This document shows positions 8,405-16,704 of a stretch of 40,807 nucleotides of DNA, one piece after another. Source of the DNA: Actinomycetes bacterium (GTDB lineage Bacteria > Actinomycetota > JAICYB01); the NCBI GenBank assembly GCA_025934435.1, contig JAICYB010000026.1, positions 1 through 40,807 of the forward strand, written 5' to 3'. The translations under genes were made by a program, and so were the position numbers. Numbering within the stretch: position 1 is the first letter of the stretch; each line of letters starts with the position of its first letter. The notes below the pieces were generated by a model. The model was given only the letters and a program-made list of their open reading frames with translations, ran no database searches and was not told where the DNA came from.

Positions 8405-9537
8405 CGGGCGGCGCCCACCCGGCCCCCGATGTGCTCGAGGATCGCGGCAACGCTCGCCTCGTTCGTGAGTCCGCCGGCCCAGGCGCGACCACGCGCGCCG
8501 ATGGACGGATCTTTGACGACCCGCTCGATCCCGTCCGCAAGTGCGGTTACGTCGCGGGCCGGAACGACGATCGCCCGGTCGTCGAGAAGGCCTCGTCCGC
8601 CTTCGAAGTTGGTCGTCACGACGGGCAACCCGTGCGCCATCGCCTCGACGATCGTGTGCGGCATCCCCCATTCGGTGCGGCTCGCCGAAACGAAGACGTC
8701 GGCGTCCTCGTACGCGCGCGCGAGCCCGTCGCCCGCGGCTTCGTAATCGTCGATGGTCACGGCGTCGCCGATCCCGTGGCGTTCGGCGAGGTCGAGCAGT
8801 CGTCGCGCGGCGGGATCGCCCTTCGGTGACCAACCGACGATCCGGAGCGACGCAGCGACACCGCGTTCGCGCAGGAGGGCGAGCGCGGACACGATCTCGA
8901 AGACACCTTTCTCCTCGACGATGCGCCCCGTGAAGAGCAAGCGGGGCTCGGAGGGCATCGTCCGGTCGCGCGGTATCGGCGGCACGGAGATCGAGCTCGT
9001 GAAGACCGTCCGTACGTCCGGGCAGCCGCGCCGCTCGAGCTCCGACGAGAGCCACGGGTTGTTCGTGAGGACGAGCGCGCTGCGCAGCGCGCGGATCTCC
9101 GCGACGTCGTAGAGCGCGTGGTAGGCCGCGATGGCCACGTTGCGGACGCGGCTGTTCGCCGGATTGGCGCGCCACGAGCGCCAGCTGCCGACCATGAGCG
9201 CGGCGCGCACGGCCGGTTCGCGAAGACGGAGGAACCTCGGGACGAGCGGGCCCGGCCCCCGGACGAGCAACGCGTCGAGGTTCCGAACCAAGGCACGCCG
9301 GGGGCCGAAGGTGAGGACAGGATCCGCCGGTTTCCGTCCGAGGGAGACGACGGAGACGAGGGAGGAGTCGAGCGGTGCGTCCTCCATGCCCGTCGTGGGG
9401 GCGTCGAACGCGAAGAACGTGACATGACCGGCTTGGCGCGCGAGCTCGTTCACGAACATCGCGGCGTGCGCCGGAAGCTTCGCCGTTCCGGCCGAGTCGA
9501 TCGCGACCGGCGTGTGGTGGTGGTAGCCGAGCTTCAT
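8401..9537 (-). CDS. Glycosyltransferase family 4
   Basis: A 378-residue GT-B enzyme. The N-terminal acceptor domain begins MKLGYHHHTPVAID and the C-terminal donor domain begins near residue 193 with RLLFTGRIVEEKGVFEIVSAL. The donor-site loop is FVSASRTEWGMPHTIVEAMAHG, which has eight rather than the usual seven residues between its two glutamates. Such retaining enzymes use a UDP-, GDP- or CDP-sugar and extend a lipid-linked glycan in the cytoplasm. It overlaps both neighbours by four bases (ATGA at 8401-8404 and 9534-9537), so three consecutive glycosyltransferases form one tightly coupled translation unit. Donor sugar is not predictable. Confidence 0.87.
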   Translation of the reverse strand: MKLGYHHHTPVAIDSAGTAKLPAHAAMFVNELARQAGHVTFFAFDAPTTGMEDAPLDSSLVSVVSLGRKPADPVLTFGPRRALVRNLDALLVRGPGPLVPRFLRLREPAVRAALMVGSWRSWRANPANSRVRNVAIAAYHALYDVAEIRALRSALVLTNNPWLSSELERRGCPDVRTVFTSSISVPPIPRDRTMPSEPRLLFTGRIVEEKGVFEIVSALALLRERGVAASLRIVGWSPKGDPAARRLLDLAERHGIGDAVTIDDYEAAGDGLARAYEDADVFVSASRTEWGMPHTIVEAMAHGLPVVTTNFEGGRGLLDDRAIVVPARDVTALADGIERVVKDPSIGARGRAWAGGLTNEASVAAILEHIGGRVGAAR

Positions 9538-10682
9538 CGAGTCGTTCGTGCGTCCGCGGCGAGTTCGGGCCAGCGCTCCTCGATCGCAGCGACGATCGAG
9601 GACGCGACGGCGTCGACGGTGACGGACGAAGCACGCGCGCGCCCGTCCGCGATCATCTGCCGGCGTTTCGCCGGATCGTTCGCGAGTCGTCGCACCGCGT
9701 CGACCGCACCGTCGACGTCGTCGACGAGCGACACGACGCCGTCGAATTCGTCCGAGATCGCACCGACGGGAGTCGCGACGACGAGGACGCTCGACGAAAG
9801 CGCTTCCCAGATCACGCGCGGCACGTCTTCGGCGCGAGACAGATGCAGCAGGACGTCGGCCCCCGCGTACACCGACGCGAGCGTGTCCGCATCGGACACC
9901 CAGCCGTGGAACGTCACCGCGCCGGCGGGCGCGAGCGCGCGGAGCTCCCCGAGCGCCGGTCCGTCGCCGACGACGTCGAGGGTCGCGTCCGGAAACACGC
10001 TCGCGCGGATCGACGCGAACGCGCGCATCGCATCGGCCGATCCCTTCGCCGCCGAGAGGTGTCCGACGACGATGAAAAGAGGCGTGCTCGAGGCGAGCCT
10101 GTCGTTTGCGACGTGCGACGTGACGAGTGATGCGTCCGGAACGACACGAACATCACCCCGGTAGGACTGTGCGGATCGTTTCGAAACCACGAACACGATG
10201 TCCGCGTTCGATGCGACGCGCCGCTGATTGAGCTCGTTCCTCAGCCCGTACAGGAGACGGAAGACCCGAGTTCGCGCAGCGAGCGCGAGTCGCCAGGGCG
10301 AGCCGCCGATCTGCACGACGACCCTCGGCGCCCGGCTCGCGCGCCACAGCGTGTGCGCGCGGCGGTTCGCGAAGCGGAGCAGCAGGACGTCCCACGACGC
10401 GCTCGGCCCCCGGACGATGCGGCGAACGCGCCGGCGGCGCTCGAGCAAGCTCCACCGGGACCCCTGGGGGCCGAGTGAGAGGAGGTCGACGTTCGGCGCA
10501 CGAACGACGTAGGACACATCGTCCTCGCGATCGGCCGAACCAGGGCGCGGCTCGTAGGCGACGACCGTGACCCGGCCGGCGCGCTCGGCGAGCGCATCGG
10601 CGATCCGTCCGCACTCGCTCGTCGTTCGGACGCGGCCGTCGTCGAGCTTCGCGGCTCCCGCGTAGTGGATCGCAACCCGCAT
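9534..10682 (-). CDS. Glycosyltransferase family 4 (first gene of the leftward operon)
   Basis: A 382-residue GT-B glycosyltransferase. It starts MRVAIHYAGAAKLDDG, similar to the start of the next gene in the operon, suggesting tandem duplication. The donor domain begins near residue 200 (LFIVVGHLSAAKGSADAM), with DVVGDGPALGEL and the E-x7-E motif EDVPRVIWE near 290. It is the promoter-proximal member of the operon running down to asnB. The upstream 56 bases are shared with the divergent wzm gene. No good ribosome-binding site is visible before the ATG at 10682, which is compatible with a very short leader. Sugar specificity is unknown. Confidence 0.88.
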   Translation of the reverse strand: MRVAIHYAGAAKLDDGRVRTTSECGRIADALAERAGRVTVVAYEPRPGSADREDDVSYVVRAPNVDLLSLGPQGSRWSLLERRRRVRRIVRGPSASWDVLLLRFANRRAHTLWRASRAPRVVVQIGGSPWRLALAARTRVFRLLYGLRNELNQRRVASNADIVFVVSKRSAQSYRGDVRVVPDASLVTSHVANDRLASSTPLFIVVGHLSAAKGSADAMRAFASIRASVFPDATLDVVGDGPALGELRALAPAGAVTFHGWVSDADTLASVYAGADVLLHLSRAEDVPRVIWEALSSSVLVVATPVGAISDEFDGVVSLVDDVDGAVDAVRRLANDPAKRRQMIADGRARASSVTVDAVASSIVAAIEERWPELAADARTTR

Positions 10683-10738
10683 CTACTGAGTCTGCCGCCT
10701 CGACCGCGAGCCTGCGGACGCTGCGACCGCTACCCTGA
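10683..10738. promoter_or_regulatory. Divergent intergenic region between the GT4/asnB operon and wzm/wzt
   Basis: These 56 bases separate two oppositely oriented operons and must contain both promoters or their proximal parts. On the plus strand TACCCT at 10731-10736 resembles an actinobacterial -10 box (TAnnnT). If used, transcription would begin just after the annotated GTG of wzm and favour the in-frame ATG at 10751. No convincing -35 hexamer is visible for either direction, so the assignment is weak. Confidence 0.4.
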
Positions 10739-11602
10739 GTGAACTTCGAAATGCTGACGTCGGACCGTCCCGCACACATCACGATCCGCGGCGACCGTCG
10801 CCGGGTCGTCCCCGGCTTGGTCGAGCTTTGGACGTACCGCGAGCTGCTCTATTTCTTCATCTGGCGCGACCTCAAGGTGCGTTACAAGCAGTCGATCATC
10901 GGCGTGGGCTGGGCGGTCATCCAACCCTTCACGCTGATGGTCCTCTTCACCTACTTCTTCGGTCACTTCGCGAAGCTTCCGGCGCAGGGTCCGCGTCCGG
11001 TCTTCTACTACTCGGCGTTGCTCCTCTGGACGTATTTCAACAACGCCGTGTCCCAGGCCGCGCAGAGCGTCGTCAACGGTGCCCCGATGTTGACGAAGGT
11101 GTATTTCCCGCGGCTCTTGTTCCCGCTGTCGGCCGTCCTGTCGAACCTCGTCGACTTCGCCATCGCGTTCATGCTGCTCGCAGGGTTGATGGCGTATTAC
11201 GTCGTTCAGCACGCGCCGAATGTTCATCTCGGTCCGCAGACGCTGCTGATCATCCCGCTCACGCTGGTCGTCGTCATCACGGCACTCGCCGTCAGCTTGT
11301 GGCTCTCGGCGTGGTACGCGCGATACCGCGATATCCGCTACCTCGTGACCTTCCTGCTGCAGTTCTGGATGTTCGCGTCGCCGGTGATGTATCCGTCGAC
11401 GATCATCCCGGCCAAACTCCGCGCGATCTACTTCCTCAACCCGCTCGCCGGCGCGATCGAAGGGATGCGCTGGTCGCTCACGGGACTGAGCCGGCCTCCC
11501 GCAACCTTGATGCTCATCTCGATGCTCGCCGTGCTCGTCGTCCTCGTCGGCGGCCTGAGGCACTTCCGCAAGTTCGAGGGCACCGTCGCCGACGTGGTGT
11601 GA
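10739..11602 (+). CDS. wzm: ABC-2 type polysaccharide export permease (Wzm/TagG family)
   Basis: A 287-residue membrane protein with about six helices, the normal size for Wzm/TagG. The cytoplasmic N-terminus has the family signature YRELLYFFIWRDLKVRYKQS, followed by GVGWAVIQPFTLMVLF and the LNPLAGAIEGMRW segment before the last helices. With the following ATPase it forms the exporter that moves a completed lipid-linked polysaccharide across the cytoplasmic membrane. The GTG at 10739 is annotated; ATG at 10751, four codons in, is equally possible. The ATPase gene starts one base after this stop. A paired Wzm/Wzt means that the glycan is fully polymerised inside the cell, consistent with the absence of Wzx flippase or Wzy polymerase genes in the window. 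Confidence 0.95.
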   Translation: MNFEMLTSDRPAHITIRGDRRRVVPGLVELWTYRELLYFFIWRDLKVRYKQSIIGVGWAVIQPFTLMVLFTYFFGHFAKLPAQGPRPVFYYSALLLWTYFNNAVSQAAQSVVNGAPMLTKVYFPRLLFPLSAVLSNLVDFAIAFMLLAGLMAYYVVQHAPNVHLGPQTLLIIPLTLVVVITALAVSLWLSAWYARYRDIRYLVTFLLQFWMFASPVMYPSTIIPAKLRAIYFLNPLAGAIEGMRWSLTGLSRPPATLMLISMLAVLVVLVGGLRHFRKFEGTVADVV

Positions 11603-11603
11603 C

Positions 11604-12902
11604 ATGAGCGATCCAGCGATACGCGTCAACGGGATCGGGAAGCGGTACCGCCTCGGTCAGCTCCAGGGCTACGACGCACTCGTCGACGCCGTGGGTGAGG
11701 TTCTCACCGCACCGGTCGATTGGATCCGCCGGCGACGTGAAGGCTCACGCAACGTCGAATACCTGTGGGCACTCAAGGACGTTTCGTTCGAAGTGAGGCC
11801 CGGCGAGGTCGTCGGCATCATCGGGCGTAACGGCGCGGGGAAGAGCACGCTCCTCAAGATCCTCGCGCGGATCACCGATCCGACGGCCGGGTCCGCCGAC
11901 GTCTACGGACGCGTCGGTGCGCTCCTCGAGGTCGGAACCGGATTCCATCCCGAACTCACGGGGCGCGAGAACGTCTACCTCAACGGCGCCGTCCTCGGGA
12001 TGCCGAAGAGCGAGATCGAGCGCAAGTTCGACGACATCGTCGCGTTCGGCGGCGTCGAGCGCTTCATCGACACCCCGGTCAAGCGGTATTCGTCCGGCAT
12101 GCAGGTGCGGCTCGCCTTCGCCGTCGCCGCACACCTCGAACCGGACATCCTCCTCGTCGACGAGGTGCTCGCCGTCGGCGACGTCGAATTCCAGAAGCGC
12201 TGCATCGGCCGCATGGAGGAAGTCAGCAACGAGGGCCGGACGGTGCTGTTCATCTCGCACAGCATGCCGTCGGTGCTCCGGCTCTGCCCGCGCGTCATCC
12301 TCCTCGACGGCGGAACGGTGATCGCCGACGGGGCCGCGCGACAAACGATCAGGACGTATCTCGAAAGCGGACTCGGAACGTCCGCAGCGCGCGAGTGGAC
12401 CGACGAGTCGAGCGCGCCGGGAGACGATGTCGTCCGCCTCATGGGTGTACGCGTCGTGAATTCGAGCGGGAACATCAGCGAAGAGGTCGACATCCGGGAG
12501 CCGATCTCCGTCGAGATCGACTACAAGCTGCAGGAAGCGGCGGACGAGGGCACCGGTCCGTTCGTGACGCTGTCCTTCTGGAACGACGACGGGATCATGC
12601 TGTTCGCGACGAGCAACCGCTCGACGCATCCGCGCGAGCTGCACATGCAGCCCGGGCTCATCCGCGCGAAGTGTCAGATCCCGGGAAATCTCCTCGCCGA
12701 AGGCCAGGTGCTCGTGAAGGTGCTCGTACTGTCCCAGCGGACGAGCGGCCACCACGTGGACGAAGCCGATGCCGTCGCGTTCCACGTCGTCGACCGAAGT
12801 CGCGGCGACGCCGTGCGCGGCGATTACACCGGCGACTGGCCGGGCGTGATGCGCCCGCTCCTCGATTGGGACACGTCCTCAGCCGATCTTTCCAGCCGGT
12901 GA
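11604..12902 (+). CDS. wzt: Polysaccharide export ABC ATPase with C-terminal substrate-recognition domain (Wzt)
   Basis: A 432-residue ATPase. The nucleotide-binding domain occupies about 1-245: Walker A GRNGAGKST near 76, GRVGALLEVGTGFHPELTGREN typical of the Wzt/TagH group, signature YSSGMQVRLAFA, and Walker B ILLVDEVLAVGD. Residues from about 265 form a beta-rich extension matching the Wzt C-terminal domain, which in Escherichia coli O9a and Raoultella binds the capped non-reducing end of the glycan and licenses export. That makes chain-end modification important in this system. The next gene, a sulfotransferase fusion, starts within the stop codon (GTGA at 12899-12902), so the exporter ATPase and a modifying enzyme are translationally coupled. 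Confidence 0.95.
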   Translation: MSDPAIRVNGIGKRYRLGQLQGYDALVDAVGEVLTAPVDWIRRRREGSRNVEYLWALKDVSFEVRPGEVVGIIGRNGAGKSTLLKILARITDPTAGSADVYGRVGALLEVGTGFHPELTGRENVYLNGAVLGMPKSEIERKFDDIVAFGGVERFIDTPVKRYSSGMQVRLAFAVAAHLEPDILLVDEVLAVGDVEFQKRCIGRMEEVSNEGRTVLFISHSMPSVLRLCPRVILLDGGTVIADGAARQTIRTYLESGLGTSAAREWTDESSAPGDDVVRLMGVRVVNSSGNISEEVDIREPISVEIDYKLQEAADEGTGPFVTLSFWNDDGIMLFATSNRSTHPRELHMQPGLIRAKCQIPGNLLAEGQVLVKVLVLSQRTSGHHVDEADAVAFHVVDRSRGDAVRGDYTGDWPGVMRPLLDWDTSSADLSSR

Positions 12903-14185
12903 TCGACGTATCGGGGTCCCCGCTGCGGGACAAGATGATCTTCCTCGTCGGCTCGCGCCGTAGCGGCACGAACTGGCTGCAACGGATCATCGGCATGCAT
13001 CCAGACGTCGCGACGGTTCCGTCCGAGAGTGAGCTCTTCTCGCTCGGGCTCGCACCGCTGACGGAACGCTTCCATCACGGCGCGATCGGTTCCTACCGTC
13101 TCGCATCGACGTATATCGAACGCGACGAGCTGATCGGCGCGCTCCGCCGGTTCTGCGACACAGCATTCGAAGCCGTGCGGCGCTCCGTTGCTCCGTCCGC
13201 ATCACGGATCTTCGAACGTACGCCCGACCACGCGCTCCAACTCGAACTCATGAACGAGATCTATCCGGATGCGTACTACATCCACATCATCCGGGACGGA
13301 CGAGACGTCGCCCGCTCGCTCGCGAAGCAGGCGTACGGGCCAAACACGATCGGCGGCGCCGCGGCGCAGTGGAAACGCACGATCGAGATCGCCCGCGCCG
13401 CCGCACCGAAGATCGCGCGCTACCGCGAGGTCCGCTACGAGCAACTCATCGCCGATCCGCGCGCCGGCGCGATCGAGCTCTTCGACTGGCTCGGGCTCGA
13501 ACACTCCCCCGAGCTCCTCGAAAACGTGCTGCACGAGGCGCAGCGTCCGTACAACGTCGACCCGTCGGATCAGCGGATCGGGACCGACAAGTGGAAGGCG
13601 CGGTTCTCGCCGGAGGACATAGCAGCCTTCGACGCGGCAGCCGGTGACCTGCTCGACGAGCTCGGGTACGAACGCGACGCGACCGCCGCCGCGCCGGCGG
13701 TCCGACCGTCGCAAACGAGCGAGAGCGTCACGCTCAGCGAATACGCGCGACGCAAGGCGTCATCACTTCGAACACGGGTGGTGCGCTCGCTCATCGGGAC
13801 CGACGCCCCGGAAGGGATGGACGAAGCACAAGCGACGTTCGATCGACTGGCGAACGACATCGCCGCGAAACGCTTCTCGTCGATCGGTGGGCTCTTCCGA
13901 TCCGTCGCGCGGATCCAGATCGTCGATTCGTCCGGCGAGTGGACCGGAACGGGTCCGGAGGCGATCGAGCGGCTGCAGTCGACCCTCGAAAACGACGAGG
14001 CCCTCAACGGGCGGCAGGTGCGGGGCGACACGTGGCCGGCCCTGTCCGGCTACTTCGCGATGTTCACCTACCGCTCGCCCGACGGTGCGCTGCACGACCG
14101 CGCGATGGTCATGTACTTCAACCACGGCGAGATCATGCGCTTCACGTATTACAAGCTGCCGCTCGGATCGTCGCTCCGCGACTGA
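12899..14185 (+). CDS. Sulfotransferase fused to a SnoaL-like domain
   Basis: A 428-residue two-part protein. Residues 10-260 are a PAPS-dependent sulfotransferase: the 5'-phosphosulfate loop is FLVGSRRSGTNWLQRIIGMH, the 3'-phosphate site is YYIHIIRDGRDVARSLAKQ, and RYEQLIADPR is also typical. After a low-complexity linker and a basic segment (TLSEYARRKASSLRTRVV), residues about 306-425 look like a SnoaL/NTF2-type alpha+beta barrel (DEAQATFDRLANDIAAKRF, then EWTGTGPEAIERLQ). The GTG at 12899 overlaps the wzt stop; translation from an internal ATG at 12935 would still keep the PAPS loop. Sulfation of the exported glycan, perhaps its terminus, is inferred from position beside Wzt. The role of the second domain is unknown. 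Confidence 0.82.
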   Translation: MIDVSGSPLRDKMIFLVGSRRSGTNWLQRIIGMHPDVATVPSESELFSLGLAPLTERFHHGAIGSYRLASTYIERDELIGALRRFCDTAFEAVRRSVAPSASRIFERTPDHALQLELMNEIYPDAYYIHIIRDGRDVARSLAKQAYGPNTIGGAAAQWKRTIEIARAAAPKIARYREVRYEQLIADPRAGAIELFDWLGLEHSPELLENVLHEAQRPYNVDPSDQRIGTDKWKARFSPEDIAAFDAAAGDLLDELGYERDATAAAPAVRPSQTSESVTLSEYARRKASSLRTRVVRSLIGTDAPEGMDEAQATFDRLANDIAAKRFSSIGGLFRSVARIQIVDSSGEWTGTGPEAIERLQSTLENDEALNGRQVRGDTWPALSGYFAMFTYRSPDGALHDRAMVMYFNHGEIMRFTYYKLPLGSSLRD

Positions 14186-14187
14186 CC

Positions 14188-15438
14188 GTGCGCATCCTCG
14201 TCATCACGAACATGTACCCGCCGCACCATCTCGGCGGGTACGAACAACTCAACCGTGATTGCGTCGTCCGGTGGGTGAAGCACGGCCACGAGGTCAAGGT
14301 GCTCGCCACCACGCTGCGTTTCCCGTGGGTCGATCAGGACGACGACCCTTCCGCGGAGGTGCGGCGCGAGCTCGAGTTCTACTGGGCGGACGATCTGATC
14401 ATCTCGCCGCCCCCGCGACGCCGGCTCGCGATCGAACGCAACAACCAGAAATGGCTGAAGCGAACGCTCGATGAGTTCCGTCCCGACGTCGTGTCGCTCT
14501 GGCACATGGGAGCGATGTCGATGGGGTTGATCACGACGCTCCTCGAGCGACAGATACCGACGGTGTTCTGCATGTGCGACGACTGGTTGATCTACGGACC
14601 CAACGTCGACGCGTGGATGCGCGTGTGGCGCCGCCATCCGAGGCTGGCGCCGTTCGTGCGGGCGCTATCGGGCGTGCCGACGACGTTGCCGAAGATCGGT
14701 CCGTCCGAACCGTTCTGCTTCATGAGCGATTGGTTGCGGCAACGTGCGCTGACGATGTCCGTGCTCAACGTCGAGACCACGACGCTCGTGTACGGCGGGA
14801 TCGACGCCGCGGAGTTTCCCGCGGAGACTCGGCCGGCTCGACCGTGGGAGTGGCGACTGCTCTGCGTCGGGCGTCAGGAGGAGCGCAAAGGAACGCACAT
14901 CGCGCTCGGGGCGATGGGTGCGCTCCCCGAACAAGCGACGCTCGACATCGTCGGGCCAACGGCCGAAGCCTACGGCGAGCGTCTGCGCGAGATGGCGCAA
15001 CCGTACGGCGAGCGGGTGCGGTTCGACATCGTCCCGCGATCTGAGCTCGCTGCGCGCTACGCCGCCGCCGACGTATTCCTGTTCCCCGTAACGTGGGACG
15101 AACCGTTCGGCATCGTCCCGCTCGAAGCGATGGCGTGCTCGACGCCGGTGATCGCAACCGGAACGGGTGGATCGGCGGAATACCTCGTCGACGGACGGAA
15201 CTGTCTCCTCGTCCCTCGTTCCGACGAACAGGCGCTCACCGCAGCGATCCGTCGTCTGGCGGACGACGCCGCACTTCGTGCGCGCCTCGTCGACGGAGGG
15301 CTCCGCACGGCCCGCGAACTCACCATCGACCGGTTCTCGGATGCGATCGAGCGCTGGCACGTGGCCGCACACGAGCGGTACGCGAACGGGCGCCCGCCCG
15401 ACCTTCCACCGCCGGACGCATCCCTGGAACCGACGTAA
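14188..15438 (+). CDS. Glycosyltransferase family 4
   Basis: A 416-residue GT-B enzyme with a classical layout: VRILVITNMYPPHHLGGYEQ at the N-terminus, including the acceptor-side glycine loop, the donor domain from about 225 (WRLLCVGRQEERKGTHIALGA), and the E-x7-E motif DEPFGIVPLEAMACSTPVIA near 310. It starts with GTG two bases after the preceding TGA; the frame is open further upstream, but the family N-terminus sits exactly at this codon. It belongs to the wzm-wzt operon and probably acts on the same lipid-linked glycan. The middle segment around 135-200 (CDDWLIYGPNVDAWMRVW) is longer than in minimal GT4 enzymes. The donor sugar is not identifiable. Confidence 0.9.
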   Translation: MRILVITNMYPPHHLGGYEQLNRDCVVRWVKHGHEVKVLATTLRFPWVDQDDDPSAEVRRELEFYWADDLIISPPPRRRLAIERNNQKWLKRTLDEFRPDVVSLWHMGAMSMGLITTLLERQIPTVFCMCDDWLIYGPNVDAWMRVWRRHPRLAPFVRALSGVPTTLPKIGPSEPFCFMSDWLRQRALTMSVLNVETTTLVYGGIDAAEFPAETRPARPWEWRLLCVGRQEERKGTHIALGAMGALPEQATLDIVGPTAEAYGERLREMAQPYGERVRFDIVPRSELAARYAAADVFLFPVTWDEPFGIVPLEAMACSTPVIATGTGGSAEYLVDGRNCLLVPRSDEQALTAAIRRLADDAALRARLVDGGLRTARELTIDRFSDAIERWHVAAHERYANGRPPDLPPPDASLEPT

Positions 15439-15471
15439 TATCGGCGAACAGGTCGGGGAAGGGAGCTCGTT

Positions 15472-16704
15472 CTGGTCGAGGTCGCGGCGTCGAAGGTCGG
15501 TGGCAAGCGCGTCGCGAACGTCGACGTCCTGCGCGCCGTCGCCGCGCTCACGGTGCTCTTCGGTCACGCGTACAACCTCGGCGGGCGGCAGCCGGCGATC
15601 CTGACGCGAAGCTTGACCGACACGCTGCTCCGGCAGACGGCGAGCGGTGTGTGGTTGTTCTTCGTGATCAGCGGTTACCTCATCGCGAAGCCGTTCGTCA
15701 CGGCGCTCATCAAAGGTGACGAGCCGCCGGCGGCCGTCCCCTACGCGATACGACGATCGCTTCGCATCTATCCCGCGTATTGGCTCGCACTGACGACGGT
15801 CATCATCGTTGCGGGAGCCGGCGCGACGAAGATCTGGCAGTACCCGTTCCACTACGTGCTGCTGAACAACCTCGTTCCACGCCGCCAAGCGGCGATCTTC
15901 TCCGTCGCGTGGACGCTCACGATCGAAGTCATCTTCTACATCTGCGTTCCGATCCTCGCGTCGTTGGTGCGCGCGATCGCGCGCCGCAAACCGATCGCTC
16001 CGGCAACGCTGGCGATCGGCATCATCGTCACGTGGGCGATGAGTCTGCTGTGGAACCTCGTCGTCGATGCGGGACTTCAGCCACTCGATCGGAACTGGAT
16101 GCACGCGGTCTTCCCCGCCCGGTGGTGCTACTTCTGCCCCGGTCTGCTCTTGATCGTTCTCCCCTGGCTCCGACCCTCATCGTTGACCCGTGCGGTGACG
16201 CGTCTGTCGACGGGAACGTTGAACACGATCGTTTGCGTCGTCCTCATCGGGATCGGTTTCCTCACGAACGTCTTGGCGGCGCGAGCGACGGTTCCGTTCG
16301 TGGAATCCGGGCTGTTCGACGCGGGCCAGCAGCTCTACACGCTGGCGTTCGGCCTGCTCGTGGCCCGGGCGTTGACGCCCCACGCGGCACGGAGGACACG
16401 GCGGTGGGCCGTCGAACTCGGACTGATCTCCTACGGGATCTACCTGTACCACAGCGTTTTCATGTACGCGTTCGTGCACGCCGGTAAGAACTTGATCCCG
16501 CTCCCCCACGACGGCGCGCTCGCGTACGTCGTGCACGTCACGCTCATCCTCGCACTGACACTTCCGGTCGCCTGGCTGAGCTGGTACTTCTTCGAGAAGC
16601 CGTTGAACGATCTCGCACACCGGATCTCACGCCGGTCCGCTCCGGCTCAGTCGAGCAGTCCCGCGTACCTCGTCGAGCCGATGAAGGACGCAACCTCGTC
16701 GTAG
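15472..16704 (+). CDS. Acyltransferase family 3 membrane protein, apparent CTG start
   Basis: A 410-residue protein with about ten membrane helices that should transfer an acyl group, often acetyl, to a sugar hydroxyl. Its first helix carries the family R-x10-H motif (R21 and H32 in NVDVLRAVAALTVLFGHA). VWLFFVISGYLI and RRSLRIYPAYW follow, and the last helix ends in WYFFEKPLNDLAHR. There is no ATG, GTG or TTG between the upstream in-frame stop (15436-15438) and the first helix; the next normal start, GTG at 15553, would remove Arg21. CTG at 15472 has AAGGGAG (15459-15465) six bases before it and is the best start. The 3' end overlaps the opposite-strand sulfotransferase by 58 bases. Acyl donor and target are unknown. 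Confidence 0.82.
   Translation: MVEVAASKVGGKRVANVDVLRAVAALTVLFGHAYNLGGRQPAILTRSLTDTLLRQTASGVWLFFVISGYLIAKPFVTALIKGDEPPAAVPYAIRRSLRIYPAYWLALTTVIIVAGAGATKIWQYPFHYVLLNNLVPRRQAAIFSVAWTLTIEVIFYICVPILASLVRAIARRKPIAPATLAIGIIVTWAMSLLWNLVVDAGLQPLDRNWMHAVFPARWCYFCPGLLLIVLPWLRPSSLTRAVTRLSTGTLNTIVCVVLIGIGFLTNVLAARATVPFVESGLFDAGQQLYTLAFGLLVARALTPHAARRTRRWAVELGLISYGIYLYHSVFMYAFVHAGKNLIPLPHDGALAYVVHVTLILALTLPVAWLSWYFFEKPLNDLAHRISRRSAPAQSSSPAYLVEPMKDATSS

Noticed and set aside
8405..9634. 1.2 kb in-frame upstream extension of the GT2 at 7469-8404
   Set aside because: It overlaps the GT4 at 8401-9537 on the same strand in another frame and shows no family similarity; the ATGA junction gives the true start.
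10730..11629. Open frame of 299 codons on the minus strand
   Set aside because: Antisense to wzm, full of charged residues, with no start context or domain.
15553..16704. Acyltransferase starting at GTG 15553
   Set aside because: This start removes the Arg of the R-x10-H motif and half of the first helix, which are encoded in frame just upstream.
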